From a virus: a stretch of 28,122 bases of DNA. The stretch covers positions 1-28,122 of IMG/VR virus record IMGVR_UViG_3300033146_003853, one strand, 5' to 3'. The position numbers and the translations under genes are program-made. Shown here piece by piece: positions 1 to 9,289 of this stretch (within the stretch, counting starts at the first letter, position 1; each line of letters opens with the position of its first letter). Below the pieces are notes generated by a model. It was given only the letters and a program-made list of their open reading frames with translations. It was not told the origin of the DNA and did no database searches.

Positions 1-8
1 ATTTTAAG

Positions 9-18
9 TTATATCGTC
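9..18 (-). promoter_or_regulatory. Putative late promoter motif, copy 1
   Basis: The minus strand reads GACGATATAA immediately after the tape measure stop codon. It is identical over 10 bases to the copies upstream of the portal, major tail and TerS-module genes. The gene it would serve lies beyond the left edge, so the spacing to a start codon cannot be checked. Its role as a promoter is inferred from recurrence. Confidence 0.55.
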
Positions 19-3000
19 TTAGCCATAGCTATTGACGATATTACGAATAACCTGTCGTCCGGTTCTTGAAGTCGCCCATTCCTCTACCACTGCTGGGTCG
101 ATACTGTTGATAATAACAGTCTCTTGCTGAGGCACTTCTACATGCGGTGTTGTTACATTGTTCACTTCCTTGATAGCAGCGATATCTTTTCTTGATAAAA
201 CATATTCTCCAGTTTGAAGGATAGCTGGAACTTCATCGGCTTTCAATTTGCCTACACCGCCCCCTGCATTGTTTGTTACAAAGCCGCCATCATGGAATTT
301 TTGAGCTTTGATCTGTGCAACCAACGCCATACCTTTAATGATTTGAGCAGTAGCTTCAATGTAATTTAACGGCGGTGGCAATAATGGGTTCGCAAGAGCA
401 TTGGACGCCGCCATATAGGTGTTTACAATGGCTTGTCCTACTTGCATAGCCTGCATTGCTTTAAATACACCACGAGATTTTACCAAACCGGCTTTGTGAG
501 CTTCTGCCAAAGCATCGCCAAGAGACCCTAAGCTGGCCCCTGCTTGCCCAACAATAGAATCGAACATCGCTTTGTAGATGTCTTGTTTTTGTTGTGCATA
601 CATTTTAGTGCGTTCGAGGTCTCTCTGTTCAAGAGTGCTCTGAATCTCTTCCATTGTTGCACCATGCTCGATCATTTTTTGAATCTCATTACCATAAGCA
701 TAATCTTTTGCTTGTTCTACACGGGCATAAAATTCATTGATCTGCTGGATTTTATCCTCACCCCATGTCATCCACTGATCGACACCGCCGCCGCCAACTT
801 CCGGATGATCGGACAAGTCAAAGACTGGAGGTTGCTCTGCAATTTTATTCCGAATATTTTGATACAGCTCTGTAACTTTGTCAAGAATAGGCTGCTGATC
901 TGGGTTATAGTCTGGAAGATCGACTTTAGCGTTCAACACCAAATCTACATCAATCGGTTTTTTCATTCCAAATTTATCTTCATACTCGTCAATGATCTTT
1001 TGAATTTCAAAATCCATTTCTTTTTGGAATTGTGCTTTTGCACTTGGGTCAATTTTTCCATTGATATCTTTTACTTTGTACTTTAACATCAGATCACTTT
1101 CAAGCTTTTGCAACTCTTGAGAAGCTTTTTTGCTGAAGTTTCCATAATACGCATTGTAAGAAGCTACAAATTCTTCAAATGCTTTTTTTCTTTCGATTTC
1201 TTGTTGTGTCAAAGCGGTTTGAGTTTTTAATTCCTCTTTTGCACTGGTATGCAATTCTTTTCCCAAGCGATCTCGTTCTGCCAGCAACTCTTTCATTCTT
1301 TTTTCAATTTCTTCCTGCTCTTTTTTGGTAGAAACAGCAGAGCCTTGTTTAGTTTTCAGGGCTTCAATCTCTTGCAGCACTTTGACATACCTATTGCCAA
1401 GCACCATTTGCTTTTCTCTAATAGCGATCAATTTATCTTCTGCATCCAAATAATCAGAAGTAGTGTTATAGATATTCTCATTCAAAGAAGAAAGAATTCT
1501 TTTATTTCTTGCAAGAGTTTTCTCAGCCGCATTGATCTCTTCAATTGCTTTCACCGCTCTATCAGAGTCAATGTAAGGAGTTTTCATAATTTTTGTGAAG
1601 TCAATCACTCCTACAGCTTTAACTTTTTTAAGATTTTCATGCAGTTTAACCATGTTATTGTTGGCAGTATTGATACCATTTATCATAGGCACAAGTAATT
1701 TTTCAATAACAGGGTTTCCTGCCATACCTTCCTTTTTAAACAGAGCCATCAGATTAGCTAAAGCCAGTTGTGCTTGTTGAATTCCTTCAGTTGTATCAAG
1801 AGAATTCATAGCTTCTTCGACTTGGGCCATAGCATCTTTAACTTCTTTGGGAATACTGTTGAAAGTTTTTCCCATTGCCTCTTTCAGCTCTTTCATATTG
1901 TTTTCAAAGCGAGTTTTAATAGTTTTGGAATACTCATCAATATTTGTTTCCAAAGTTTTTATCAACCCTTTTCTAAACGTAGCAATATTTACCTTGGCAG
2001 TAAACATATTAGTTAAAGCTTGTTGCAGTTTGGAAAGGTCTTGAATTTCTTTGTCGCTTAAGGAGAACAAAGCTACATCTCCAACAGCTTTAGCTTTATC
2101 TTTAACTTCGTCCAATTCACCGTTTATTTCTGCCAATGCCAGATACGCTTCATTCAGTTTGGCTCCCCAAATCGCTAAAGCTCCAGACACGTCAACGCCT
2201 CTTTTTTCTCCTTCGGCAATAATCGTATTGATTTGGTTCAGTGCTTTTTCTATGATTGGGAATAAGTCCTCTTTTTTAAGGTCTGCTTCCACTTGAATTT
2301 TTACTCTATATTCTTCTTTGGTAAGCTCTTCAAGTTCTTTGTCAATTTCAGCAATACGTGCCAAAGCTTCTTTAGAATTGTCTTTGAACAGAATTTTTCT
2401 TTCTGCTTTGAGGCTTGTGATTTTTGCTTGAATCTCACTCACTTTCAAACGTTTTTCTTCAAACTCCAAAGTTTTTTCAGCTTCAGCTTTTTCCATCGCC
2501 GCTTTTCGGATTGCAGCCTCTTTTAACCCAATTTCTTCCGCTAACAATTTGGCTCGATTTTTTTGTCCAGCGTTCAAAGCCTTTTCCAGTTGAATTTGAA
2601 GTTTTGTTTTCTCCCCGATTAACCCTTGGATAGTGACTTCTTTATTTTTCATAACAGCACGGGCCTGCTCGATACTGGACAGTTTTTTCAACTCTTCGGC
2701 CTGCCCTTTGATAGCATTATACGCATAGGTAGCTGCCGCTGCAATAGCCATAAACGCTGCCACAATAGGATTTCTCATCACAATCCCGATAAAGGCTTGA
2801 AACAGCTTTTTAGCGATACTGATAGCTACTGCAATAGCCCCAAGGGATTTTGAAGATTTTAAAGCTGTATTGGTAGTAACTGCTCCAAGTAATCTAACTT
2901 TTTTAGAAAAAGTTGTAAACAGAGCAATTAATGATTGAACCCTCAAAGCCATAACAGCAAACACAGGTTTTGCAGTCATAGCTGCGAAAGCTAATGAAAT

Positions 3001-6000
3001 CACTCCAAAAGCAGTTTTGAATTTATCTACAAATCCGTCCATATTGTCAGACAAAGTGCTGAACATTTCCGTAGCCCCGTCCATAACACTTTTAAAGAAT
3101 GGGAATACAGTATCAGACAGTTTCTGGAAGGCTTGTCCGATAGAAATTGTCATTTTCTCCCAAGAAGAAGCATAGGATTCTGCTACATATTCTGATTTTT
3201 CAAGCTCCCCATCTACGCCTGAAAGCAAACGTTTAAAGTGTTGTTCAAATTCTGCCGCATTGTTTCTAAGCAGTGTAAGGGAGTTTGCTGCAAGCAAGTC
3301 CATACCCCGAATAGTTTTTGCAAATTCCTGATCTGACAAGCCCCTTAATTTTCTAACCAACTGCAACATAGCTTTATTGGATTCGGTAGTGCTGTATTGC
3401 AAACGGGCTGCAAAAAACTGCTGAGAAGTTCCAATAGATTCAAAAAATCTTTTTACAGCAGAGCTGTTATCCCGCAACAAAGAGCTAAAACGGCGAATCT
3501 GAGTACCGATAGTAGAAGCATTAACACCGGCATTAGAGAAGGAAATAGCCATAGCGTTGATTGCTTCCATCGATAAGTTTGCAGCTTTGGCAGCGGCCAA
3601 TGCGTAGTTCGAGAATGTTCCAATATCTTGAGTGCTCAAGCGAGATTGGTTAGCAACATAAGCAAGTTGGTCGCCAAGTTGTGAAATGCTATAAGCAACT
3701 TTTCCGGTTATCGGGTCAACTTGTCCAAATACTTGTGTATAAGTGATCATTGCATCGGCTGATACCCCGATAGAATCCCCAGTAAGTTTAGCCATTTTGA
3801 TAACAGCTTCAGTGGCTTTGACAACGTTTTCAGTGGCAATGCCTGCACGTCCAAGAGCCAAAGCAGCAGAGTTGATGTCTTTTAAAGACCCGCCATAAGC
3901 TCTACCAAGACGAATTAAACTATTTTCAAGGGCCGTAGCTTTTACTACGGAAATATCCAATACGGCTGCCATAGTTTTTGTGGCTTTATCAAACTCAACA
4001 ACGTACTCAACACCTTTTCTCATTACACTGAAAACTTCATAGAATCCAGTATACATAGAGGCATAAGCCAAAGCTCGTCGGAACACTTGAGCAATTCCCA
4101 TTTCGGACAAGGCAGCTTTTACTTCTTTGGCACGATTTTTAACTCGTCCAAGTTCGTCTTGATATTTACGGATATTTCCAAGTGGAATTATCAAATCATC
4201 AAAAGTAGCCCCTGCTCCAATTTTATTGATTACTCGATCAAGAGCAATGCTGTTTGCATGGACTTTTTTAATTTCTTCTCTCAGCCTCTTCAATTCCGCA
4301 ATTGCTTTTTCTTTAGAGCGGCTATCTGCCCAAAGTTCCTTCACTTTTAATAGGCGATTCAATGAATTGTACTGATCTTCATACTGCTGTAATAATTTGT
4401 TGTTTTGCAGTTGAGCATTTTTAGCTTTTTTAAGAAGATCGTTGATACCAGTCAATTCCGCTTTTGTGCCTTCAAGAATCCTCATAGCTTCGTGAGCTTC
4501 CTCACCAAATTGAAGCATATGAATTTTTTCTCGATTAAGAGTTTTTTCAGAAACTGCCAATACATCGTTGATATGACTATGCTCATTACCAAGAATTTTT
4601 ACTTTTTGAGCAGTGTTCTTTACCGTATCTTCAATTTGGTTATAGTAACGAATCTGGCCCTCAAGAGCGGCGATTTGTTGTCGGACAATTTTCAATTCTT
4701 CCGCATCAGCATGTACAATACTGTCTTGCAGCTGTTTCAAAGTTTTTGCCAATGTAATCTTTTCTTCAGTAGTATCAGCCCTTGCAATTGTTCTAAGTTT
4801 TTTTAAACGTTCTTCCAAATCCGTCTTACTGGTTCCAAGCTTTCTTTCCACCTCAATTGTAAGACGCTTGGATTTAATCTTGTCAATTTCTCTGCTTACT
4901 TTTTCCAACTCTTTTTCAGCATTTTTAACTTTAGAATCATCCAAGGCTATCTCAGGAGCAGAGCGAGAAATTTGTTTCAACTCTCCCTCAACATTTTTCA
5001 AAGTGTTTAAAAGGGCTTCAATTTCTTTTCTGTTCTCAGAGGAAATGAATGACTTTTTAGCTAAAGCTTGGAGTTGTTCAATTTCAGATTGAGCAGTTTT
5101 AAAGCCTTTTTCTGTAGCAGAAGTGAATTTTTTAACTCGTGTATACCCGATATCAAAAGTAGTTTTGATTTTATTCGCCAAAGCGTCCACTTGAACCTGA
5201 GCTTCTTTGGTGCTTTTACTAAAATCAAAGATATCTCCAACTTCTAAAAAAGCAAATCTATCAATGATTTTTCTGACAACATCAAGATCGAGGCCTGCTT
5301 TTCTTGCTTTTGCCGTGATAGAATCTTCAATCTTTTCAACTTTTCTAAGTATATCAAGCCTTTTTTCTACATCGGCAATAATTTTTCTACCTGTAGCTAT
5401 TTCTCCTTGGCTGATAAGTTTTTGGGCTTGAGCCAAACGCCCTGAAACTTTTTTCTCTATAGAAGGAGAGTCTATGCGAATACTCTGAACTTGTTCTTTC
5501 AAATATCCAATGACTCTATTCAATTCTGTTTTATCGTAAGAAATACCAATAAGCATTTTAGCTTCTTTGGCGGCGGCAACACGTTTTTGTACAGTATTTA
5601 TTGTCTCTGCCAAGGCTTTTTGATATTGTTTGACATCTTCATCTGACCAGACTTTTTTTCTGGAAATTTTGGAAAGAGTTTGATCTATCCCCCGAAGATT
5701 ATCTTCCAATCCCAATAAAGCCATAGAAACTCTATCTGCATCTTCAGGACTCATCACTTTTTTATTTTTTTGATAAAGCTCATCCAATACTGTTTTTTGT
5801 TTTAACAAAGCTTCTTTTTGCTTTTGCAGACTTCTTTCTACATTCCCAGCTTCTTTTATTCGAGTTTTCTCCACTGCAAGAATTTCTTTCTTTTGAGCAA
5901 GCAGGCTTTTCATACCATCTTCAAGCTTCATGATAGATTGTTGTTCATCAAAAGCAAGTTTTTTGTAAGAATTTGCCACTGCTTCAATTGATTTTGTCTC

Positions 6001-6993
6001 AGCAGCCGGGATTTTAGCAGTTTTAAGGCTGCTCAGTACATCCTGTGCTTTTTTAAAAATTTCAACTCTGCGTCGTAATTCTGCATTGAACTCTCTCAAT
6101 ACTGCCGGATTTTGAGCTTGTACGGCTTGAGTTGCTACTTTATTCAAAGAATCAGACAATTTTTTCATAATGTCGTCTTTGACTCCAATATCCGCAATGG
6201 CCTTTTTTAATTTTTTACTTGTTTCAATAGCACTTACCAAGCCTTTGAAAGCAGTTTCAGGAAAAAGCGTTTTAAACTCTCTTTTGATCTCTTGCACACT
6301 ATTCTCAAATTTCATAGTTTCAGAAATCAAATCAGCCATACGAGTTAAAGTGGAAGAAGGAATAGCTTGGGCAAAAGGTGAAGTTTCCAACTTTTTATAA
6401 CGTTCAGCAATCTCTTTAGCAAGTTCTGCACGTTTTTGCAATTCATTGTTGAATTTCAGCATGGGAGAGATATCATTAATCTCTTTTGAAACGTCTTTTA
6501 TTTTTTTAAATTCTTTTGATAAAGCAGAAATTTGTTTATCTGTTAAACCAAGCTCTCTCATAGCATCTATGGTAGCTTGAATTTCGTATTCTGCAAATTT
6601 AAAGCTGTTTTTTAAAGCTTGCCCCATAGCTTTTGTAGAAGAAGTAGCATCAAGAACCCCTTTAGTGAGTTTATTGAATTTACCTACAACTTCCTCGATA
6701 GAAATTCCCATCTCGCTAACTGCTTCTTCAAAAGGCAAATGACGGTATTCTTTAGAAGAGGCTTGAGCCATAACGTCCTGCAACCACTCCAAATCTCCAA
6801 CCAATGCAGATACTTGGCTTCTTGCTTGAGAGAATTTTTGACCAATGGTTGACTTCTTTAAACCCGCCGCTTCCATAGCTTTATTCATGTATTCAAAATC
6901 ACGAAACAGTTTAGCCATTTCGTTTTCAACACTATTTACGCCTTTAGGCACAAACTTTATAGCGACTTCGTAGGTGGATTTTGTCATAGCCAT
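19..6993 (-). CDS. Tail tape measure protein
   Basis: This 2324-residue protein should act as the ruler and scaffold for tail tube assembly and sit inside the tube. Roughly residues 1-960 are charged, heptad-rich coiled coil. Residues about 970-1295 match the phage minor tail/TP901-type tape measure domain, with a segment like ALALGRAGIATENVVKATEA and a conserved alanine-rich helical core. Two hydrophobic stretches follow (about 1334-1365 and 1381-1431), typical of tape measures that later contact the host membrane. Coiled coil resumes, and the C-terminal part (about 2180-2240) has the usual QAIVNTYMAASNAL and DGG motifs. The start at 6993 has AAAGGA six bases upstream. The preceding chaperone genes and the size make the call secure. 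At about 0.15 nm per residue the tail would be near 350 nm. Confidence 0.96.
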   Translation of the reverse strand: MAMTKSTYEVAIKFVPKGVNSVENEMAKLFRDFEYMNKAMEAAGLKKSTIGQKFSQARSQVSALVGDLEWLQDVMAQASSKEYRHLPFEEAVSEMGISIEEVVGKFNKLTKGVLDATSSTKAMGQALKNSFKFAEYEIQATIDAMRELGLTDKQISALSKEFKKIKDVSKEINDISPMLKFNNELQKRAELAKEIAERYKKLETSPFAQAIPSSTLTRMADLISETMKFENSVQEIKREFKTLFPETAFKGLVSAIETSKKLKKAIADIGVKDDIMKKLSDSLNKVATQAVQAQNPAVLREFNAELRRRVEIFKKAQDVLSSLKTAKIPAAETKSIEAVANSYKKLAFDEQQSIMKLEDGMKSLLAQKKEILAVEKTRIKEAGNVERSLQKQKEALLKQKTVLDELYQKNKKVMSPEDADRVSMALLGLEDNLRGIDQTLSKISRKKVWSDEDVKQYQKALAETINTVQKRVAAAKEAKMLIGISYDKTELNRVIGYLKEQVQSIRIDSPSIEKKVSGRLAQAQKLISQGEIATGRKIIADVEKRLDILRKVEKIEDSITAKARKAGLDLDVVRKIIDRFAFLEVGDIFDFSKSTKEAQVQVDALANKIKTTFDIGYTRVKKFTSATEKGFKTAQSEIEQLQALAKKSFISSENRKEIEALLNTLKNVEGELKQISRSAPEIALDDSKVKNAEKELEKVSREIDKIKSKRLTIEVERKLGTSKTDLEERLKKLRTIARADTTEEKITLAKTLKQLQDSIVHADAEELKIVRQQIAALEGQIRYYNQIEDTVKNTAQKVKILGNEHSHINDVLAVSEKTLNREKIHMLQFGEEAHEAMRILEGTKAELTGINDLLKKAKNAQLQNNKLLQQYEDQYNSLNRLLKVKELWADSRSKEKAIAELKRLREEIKKVHANSIALDRVINKIGAGATFDDLIIPLGNIRKYQDELGRVKNRAKEVKAALSEMGIAQVFRRALAYASMYTGFYEVFSVMRKGVEYVVEFDKATKTMAAVLDISVVKATALENSLIRLGRAYGGSLKDINSAALALGRAGIATENVVKATEAVIKMAKLTGDSIGVSADAMITYTQVFGQVDPITGKVAYSISQLGDQLAYVANQSRLSTQDIGTFSNYALAAAKAANLSMEAINAMAISFSNAGVNASTIGTQIRRFSSLLRDNSSAVKRFFESIGTSQQFFAARLQYSTTESNKAMLQLVRKLRGLSDQEFAKTIRGMDLLAANSLTLLRNNAAEFEQHFKRLLSGVDGELEKSEYVAESYASSWEKMTISIGQAFQKLSDTVFPFFKSVMDGATEMFSTLSDNMDGFVDKFKTAFGVISLAFAAMTAKPVFAVMALRVQSLIALFTTFSKKVRLLGAVTTNTALKSSKSLGAIAVAISIAKKLFQAFIGIVMRNPIVAAFMAIAAAATYAYNAIKGQAEELKKLSSIEQARAVMKNKEVTIQGLIGEKTKLQIQLEKALNAGQKNRAKLLAEEIGLKEAAIRKAAMEKAEAEKTLEFEEKRLKVSEIQAKITSLKAERKILFKDNSKEALARIAEIDKELEELTKEEYRVKIQVEADLKKEDLFPIIEKALNQINTIIAEGEKRGVDVSGALAIWGAKLNEAYLALAEINGELDEVKDKAKAVGDVALFSLSDKEIQDLSKLQQALTNMFTAKVNIATFRKGLIKTLETNIDEYSKTIKTRFENNMKELKEAMGKTFNSIPKEVKDAMAQVEEAMNSLDTTEGIQQAQLALANLMALFKKEGMAGNPVIEKLLVPMINGINTANNNMVKLHENLKKVKAVGVIDFTKIMKTPYIDSDRAVKAIEEINAAEKTLARNKRILSSLNENIYNTTSDYLDAEDKLIAIREKQMVLGNRYVKVLQEIEALKTKQGSAVSTKKEQEEIEKRMKELLAERDRLGKELHTSAKEELKTQTALTQQEIERKKAFEEFVASYNAYYGNFSKKASQELQKLESDLMLKYKVKDINGKIDPSAKAQFQKEMDFEIQKIIDEYEDKFGMKKPIDVDLVLNAKVDLPDYNPDQQPILDKVTELYQNIRNKIAEQPPVFDLSDHPEVGGGGVDQWMTWGEDKIQQINEFYARVEQAKDYAYGNEIQKMIEHGATMEEIQSTLEQRDLERTKMYAQQKQDIYKAMFDSIVGQAGASLGSLGDALAEAHKAGLVKSRGVFKAMQAMQVGQAIVNTYMAASNALANPLLPPPLNYIEATAQIIKGMALVAQIKAQKFHDGGFVTNNAGGGVGKLKADEVPAILQTGEYVLSRKDIAAIKEVNNVTTPHVEVPQQETVIINSIDPAVVEEWATSRTGRQVIRNIVNSYG

Positions 6994-7008
6994 TAGATAT
7001 CCTTTATG

Positions 7009-7734
7009 TTATCCCCGCTGTTTTTTCATTTTAGAGAGTTCTTCTTTCATCTCTTTCTCTTGTTGCTTTTTATAGGCTCTATCAACAAGAGTAGCGGAAG
7101 TAATAAAAAATTGTGTTTGGTCATAAAGACCACCACTATCGGGTAAAAACCCTGAACTAAATATATTGTAGCTCTCAATTGCAGCAGCAATCAATTCTTT
7201 ATCTATGTCATATATCGGACAATGGGTATAAATATGCTCCCCAATTTGTACTTTAAAGTCTTTACTTTTATCCAATTCTCCCCTGAAACCACAATTCCTA
7301 ACTCTATCCAACCTCTTGCTTCTACACACCTCACAATTCCAGTTGTCGCTTTTCAGTTCATCAGAAAAATGCAAACGAATATTCAATTCCAGTTTTTCAT
7401 ACTCTTCTGGAGTTATTACAGATTCTTGCAAAATAAATTTTGCTATTTCGACACACACTGAATAAGGAAGATCATCGTAAGTTAAACGGTTTCCTTGTTC
7501 ATCTTCAACATAGTTGATCGCCATAGAATAAACAAGATAGGCCGTTTCTGCTTGAACTTCATGGTCTGAGTTATATTCACTCAAAGCTTCAAGCTCTTTT
7601 TTAGATAAAACACGACAGCAGACCAAAAATTTTCTGCTGTCTTTGTAGGAAGAAGGGATGTAAAAGATTGGAGCTTTACTGATTCTGGGTTTGTGCTTCA
7701 TCATCTGAGGCAGTACCAATGTAAATGTCGGCAT
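7009..7734 (-). CDS. Tail assembly chaperone T-like ORF with zinc-binding cysteines
   Basis: This 241-residue ORF sits between the tail assembly chaperone and the tape measure, the position of lambda gpT in gpG/gpGT. It overlaps the upstream ORF by 59 bases (7676-7734) in another frame. The middle has a CEVC motif, then a further Cys about a dozen residues on and a later HCPI, suggesting a metal site. The C-terminus is a charged helix with many Lys and Glu. Relative to the upstream ORF the frame is +1 (equivalently -2), not the usual -1 of lambda. I saw no obvious slippery heptamer, so it may instead start at its own ATG (7734) or at the ATG pair around 7704/7701. The role is inferred from position; the ORF itself is convincing. 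Confidence 0.75.
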   Translation of the reverse strand: MPTFTLVLPQMMKHKPRISKAPIFYIPSSYKDSRKFLVCCRVLSKKELEALSEYNSDHEVQAETAYLVYSMAINYVEDEQGNRLTYDDLPYSVCVEIAKFILQESVITPEEYEKLELNIRLHFSDELKSDNWNCEVCRSKRLDRVRNCGFRGELDKSKDFKVQIGEHIYTHCPIYDIDKELIAAAIESYNIFSSGFLPDSGGLYDQTQFFITSATLVDRAYKKQQEKEMKEELSKMKKQRG

Positions 7735-8101
7735 TATCCGGGTCTTTGGTGATGCCTACAATGACATTAGCCACTTCCGTGATAATATCAATAGGAAGAA
7801 TGTTGATAGCATCATCAGTCAACATCCCATTCATTTTATCCGGTTTAATTTGCTTTCCATTTTCATCAAGCAAATTCACCCAGTTCGTAACACCCCGTTG
7901 AAAAGTCTCAATATTCGTAGATGCGGAAGCGAAAGTCATGGTTTCATCTCGGTAAAATTTGGCAATTTTATCCTCGATAAGAGCATATTCTCGTTTTGTA
8001 AGGGGGCGAATCGTAAGAGTGAAAGGTTTTTCTTCCCCACGCTCAGAAAGCGGAACATATTCGTAAGTTTTTACTGCTTTGGTTGATACAGTTAATGCCA
8101 T
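7676..8101 (-). CDS. Tail assembly chaperone (gpG-like)
   Basis: A 141-residue protein with the typical beginning of siphovirus tail assembly chaperones: a short beta region with FTLTIRPLTKREYALIEDKI at about residues 27-46, then a helical remainder and an acidic, polar C-terminus. These proteins coat the tape measure during tube assembly. It follows the major tail gene and precedes the T-like ORF and tape measure, the canonical order. The start at 8101 is preceded by TAGGAG and, 26 bases before the ATG, by a late motif copy. The downstream ORF overlaps its end, as in G/GT systems. No named family can be fixed from sequence alone. Confidence 0.85.
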   Translation of the reverse strand: MALTVSTKAVKTYEYVPLSERGEEKPFTLTIRPLTKREYALIEDKIAKFYRDETMTFASASTNIETFQRGVTNWVNLLDENGKQIKPDKMNGMLTDDAINILPIDIITEVANVIVGITKDPDNADIYIGTASDDEAQTQNQ

Positions 8102-8127
8102 TAGTATTCTCCTATAAAAGTTTTAAA

Positions 8128-8137
8128 TTATATCGAC
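8128..8137 (-). promoter_or_regulatory. Putative late promoter motif, copy 2
   Basis: The minus strand reads GTCGATATAA, 26 bases before the tail chaperone ATG, in a real intergenic gap. It differs from the consensus GACGATATAA at one position. It would drive the chaperone, T-like and tape measure genes. Confidence 0.65.
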
Positions 8138-8166
8138 AATTTTATCATATAGGCGACTAAAGAGGG

Positions 8167-8186
8167 TGGAGGGGGAACCCCCTCCA
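8167..8186 (-). terminator. GC-rich hairpin after the major tail gene
   Basis: A perfect 9-base inverted repeat, TGGAGGGGG and CCCCCTCCA separated by two bases, starts nine bases after the major tail gene stop. On the minus strand it is followed by ACCCTCTTTAG, a poor U-tract. It may be a leaky terminator or a 3' stabiliser that raises major tail protein output. The next gene has its own late motif just downstream. Confidence 0.6.
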
Positions 8187-8195
8187 AAAGAAGAA

Positions 8196-9233
8196 TTATT
8201 CGTGAGCGATGTAAAGAGCTTCTTTACTGGTAGTATCCTCATAAGCTTCAAACTCAAGCTTGTTGACAAGGATGCCATCATCATCTTCGACACTTACAGA
8301 AGTGTAGCGGACTTTCGGCATATAGATAGCAAATTTGTGGCTACCATTGGAAAGTTCCATATAAACTTTTGCATCTGCATTGCTTTTAAACTTGTTAAGC
8401 TCATCCCAGCTTTGGAAAGTAACAGTCAGAGAACCTTTAACCAGCTTTCCAGTAACAGCTTTAGAGGTGATACCAGCAGAGGTAATTGCTTCACGGTCAG
8501 AAACGGTATTCTCGATAGAGAAAGAAAGGTCTTTTGCCTCATACGTTACATCATCGACAGTAAATTTAGCATTTTTACCTACATACGGGTTAGTCTCAAG
8601 GCACAGAGCATTGAGCAGAGTCTCACCAGAAGCAGTGTTAAATCCAGAAGCTCCAACATCAAAAGATACTGTAGCAACGTCAGCAACAGGGAAGTTGAAA
8701 GTTACAGAGTTGGGAACAACCCCAGTAAAGTTCAGAGACTGGCTATCAGATGTATCACAACCAAGCATCATTTTCAGAGCAAGAGAGTCTTGGCTTCCGC
8801 AAGGCTTGTTAAGCTTGTAGAGGATAGCTGTACCATCTTCTCCAGCTTGAGCTTCGTAGATTTCATTTGCCGCAGTTGTACCAGCATCAGAGTATCCAAT
8901 AAAAGCTCCACTTCCTGTTCCGGGTTGTTCTTTCATACCGAGAGCAACTTCGAGAATAACACTACCCAGAAGTTCTTTAGAAACATTCGGGTCATCATCC
9001 ACAGGGATAAGTTCAAGTCCAAAAGTTCCTGAACCATACTCTTTACCTGCAAGTTTAGGTTGTCCAATGAAAGAAGGGCAAACAGCCTTTCGTTCGATAG
9101 AGTCAACTTCCGGCTTAAGGGAGGTGTCAGAAGTTACGGGAACAACATCAGCATCAGTGAACGTTCCACCTGCATTAAACGTCGCCTCTTTAACAGCCGC
9201 ATAAACAGCTCCTTGAGTTCGATAAATTGCCAT
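8196..9233 (-). CDS. Major tail tube protein
   Basis: A 345-residue, beta-rich, slightly acidic protein with the Gly/Thr/Ser-rich profile of siphovirus major tail proteins. It has a conserved-looking opening (VYAAVKEATFNAGGTFTDAD) and an alternating-strand C-terminal half (SLTVTFQSWDELNKFKSN). It would polymerise into the tail tube around the tape measure. It lies between the tail terminator and the chaperone, as expected. It appears to be its own transcription unit: a late motif ends 29 bases before its ATG and a strong hairpin follows its stop, which fits the high copy number needed. The start at 9233 has an AAAGGATATTAA leader. Confidence 0.88.
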   Translation of the reverse strand: MAIYRTQGAVYAAVKEATFNAGGTFTDADVVPVTSDTSLKPEVDSIERKAVCPSFIGQPKLAGKEYGSGTFGLELIPVDDDPNVSKELLGSVILEVALGMKEQPGTGSGAFIGYSDAGTTAANEIYEAQAGEDGTAILYKLNKPCGSQDSLALKMMLGCDTSDSQSLNFTGVVPNSVTFNFPVADVATVSFDVGASGFNTASGETLLNALCLETNPYVGKNAKFTVDDVTYEAKDLSFSIENTVSDREAITSAGITSKAVTGKLVKGSLTVTFQSWDELNKFKSNADAKVYMELSNGSHKFAIYMPKVRYTSVSVEDDDGILVNKLEFEAYEDTTSKEALYIAHE

Positions 9234-9262
9234 TTAATATCCTTTTCTTTAAAGTTCTGTTT

Positions 9263-9272
9263 TTATATCGTC
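9263..9272 (-). promoter_or_regulatory. Putative late promoter motif, copy 3
   Basis: The minus strand reads GACGATATAA, an exact consensus match, ending 29 bases before the major tail gene ATG in a 56-base gap. TAAA occurs 12 bases upstream here, but not at a constant distance in other copies. Confidence 0.7.
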
Positions 9273-9289
9273 CAACTTTTTAGCTGTTG

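Noticed and set aside
544-6852. Many plus-strand open frames opposite the tape measure gene
   Set aside because: They have no ribosome binding sites and Phe/Leu/Ser-rich content typical of the antisense of a Lys/Glu/Ala-rich coiled-coil gene.
7211-7217. Minus-strand CGATATA match inside the T-like ORF
   Set aside because: It is inside a gene, with no start codon at the 24-29 base spacing seen in the other copies.
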